This document shows positions 63,749 through 64,000 of a stretch of DNA of 64,000 nt, piece after piece (the stretch's first letter is position 1; the number at the start of each line of letters is the position of its first letter). The notes beneath the pieces were generated by a model, which was given only the letters and a program-made list of their open reading frames with translations, was not told the origin of the DNA and did not search any database. Source of the stretch: Niallia sp. FSL W8-0635 (GTDB lineage: Bacteria; Bacillota; Bacilli; Bacillales; Cytobacillaceae); the NCBI RefSeq assembly GCF_038007965.1, contig NZ_JBBOYD010000001.1:2210501-2274500 (forward strand), given 5' to 3'. The position numbers were made by a program, and so were the translations under genes.

Positions 63749-64000
63749 GTGAATATAGCTATTCATTTGCATAAAGATAGTAAAGAGCCCGTATATATGC
63801 AGCTGTATCATTATTTTAAAACAGAAATTTTATCAGGGAAGATAGAAGCGGGGACAAAGCTTCCATCGATTCGTTATTTAGCTAGTGTCTTGCAGATTAG
63901 TAAAAATACGGTTATTGATGCCTATCAACAATTATGGACGGAAGGGTATGTGGAGAGTAAAGAGAAAAGTGGCTATACGGTTGTTGCCTTACCTAGTTAT
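63749..64000 (+). CDS. MocR/PdxR-type GntR regulator, N-terminal part (continues past window)
   Basis: The first 84 residues are a GntR winged helix: YMQLYHYFKTEILSGKI, GTKLPSIRYLASVLQISKNT and VIDAYQQLWTEGYVE. The spacing and the SKNTVIDAYQQL segment are typical of MocR-type proteins, which continue into a PLP-binding aminotransferase-like domain. That part lies beyond the window end, so the class is inferred. The GTG at 63749 follows GAAGGGGGG. The gene is divergent from the PPOX-family gene, a common MocR arrangement. Confidence 0.82.
   Translation, partial: MNIAIHLHKDSKEPVYMQLYHYFKTEILSGKIEAGTKLPSIRYLASVLQISKNTVIDAYQQLWTEGYVESKEKSGYTVVALPSY

Overview
The window comes from a low-GC, endospore-forming member of the Bacillaceae (Bacillus/Niallia-like). 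It carries spoVK, cwlJ, a CotD-type coat protein, two YjcZ peptides, sirA, a Spo0E-type phosphatase, a LexA/YneA SOS pair, GlnR-GlnA, HelD and LtaS. Strong AGGAGG ribosome sites and frequent TTG/GTG starts fit this. Most of it is ordinary chromosome. No tRNA, rRNA, CRISPR array, phage structural block or defence island was found.

Layout. 1-3450: the 3' end of nadA, then two tandem paralogues that join a sigma-region-4-like helix-turn-helix to one membrane helix and an outer domain. 3554-11525: miaA-hfq, an S51 peptidase, spoVK, hflX, ynbB and glnR-glnA with a GlnR operator embedded in the promoter. 11687-18075: small and spore-related genes (ParB-like protein, short peptides, an SOS-controlled WYL-like gene, cotD, two yjcZ genes with sigma-K-like promoters, yvdD, an acetyltransferase, a DinB-fold protein). 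18514-22132: a three-subunit molybdenum hydroxylase. 22172-24375: small membrane proteins, cwlJ, a YbaK-type deacylase. 24461-29823: lexA | yneA-yneB-ynzC-tkt-sirA-yneF, in the gene order known from B. subtilis.

30065-37396 interrupts that order before ccdA-yneI-ccdC (37679-39586). The inserted block holds a secreted beta-propeller-like gene, a complete IS3-family element, a repeat-rich gene-free stretch with an orphan SOS box, the YheI/YheH ABC exporter and a Spo0E-like protein. 39890-43343: a chemoreceptor, a holin-like protein, the DUF1659-DUF2922-YvrJ trio and a cold-shock protein. 43652-56151: sbcDC, a CwlK-type peptidase, an M42 aminopeptidase, ltaS, an MFS transporter and helD. 56322-64000: an M20 dipeptidase, a giant polytopic membrane protein, a class D sortase with its LPNTA substrate, a pyridoxamine-oxidase-fold protein and the start of a divergent MocR/GntR regulator.

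How it works together. Three regulatory themes recur: SOS control (LexA boxes at lexA/yneA, at the WYL-like gene and at an orphan site), sporulation control (a Spo0A box before sirA, sigma-K-like promoters, Spo0E), and nitrogen control of glnRA. No wholly new multi-gene system is evident. The least explained items are the tandem membrane-anchored sigma-like proteins, the roughly 20-bp CGGA...TCCGC repeats spaced 50-60 bp at two loci, and several short peptide genes.
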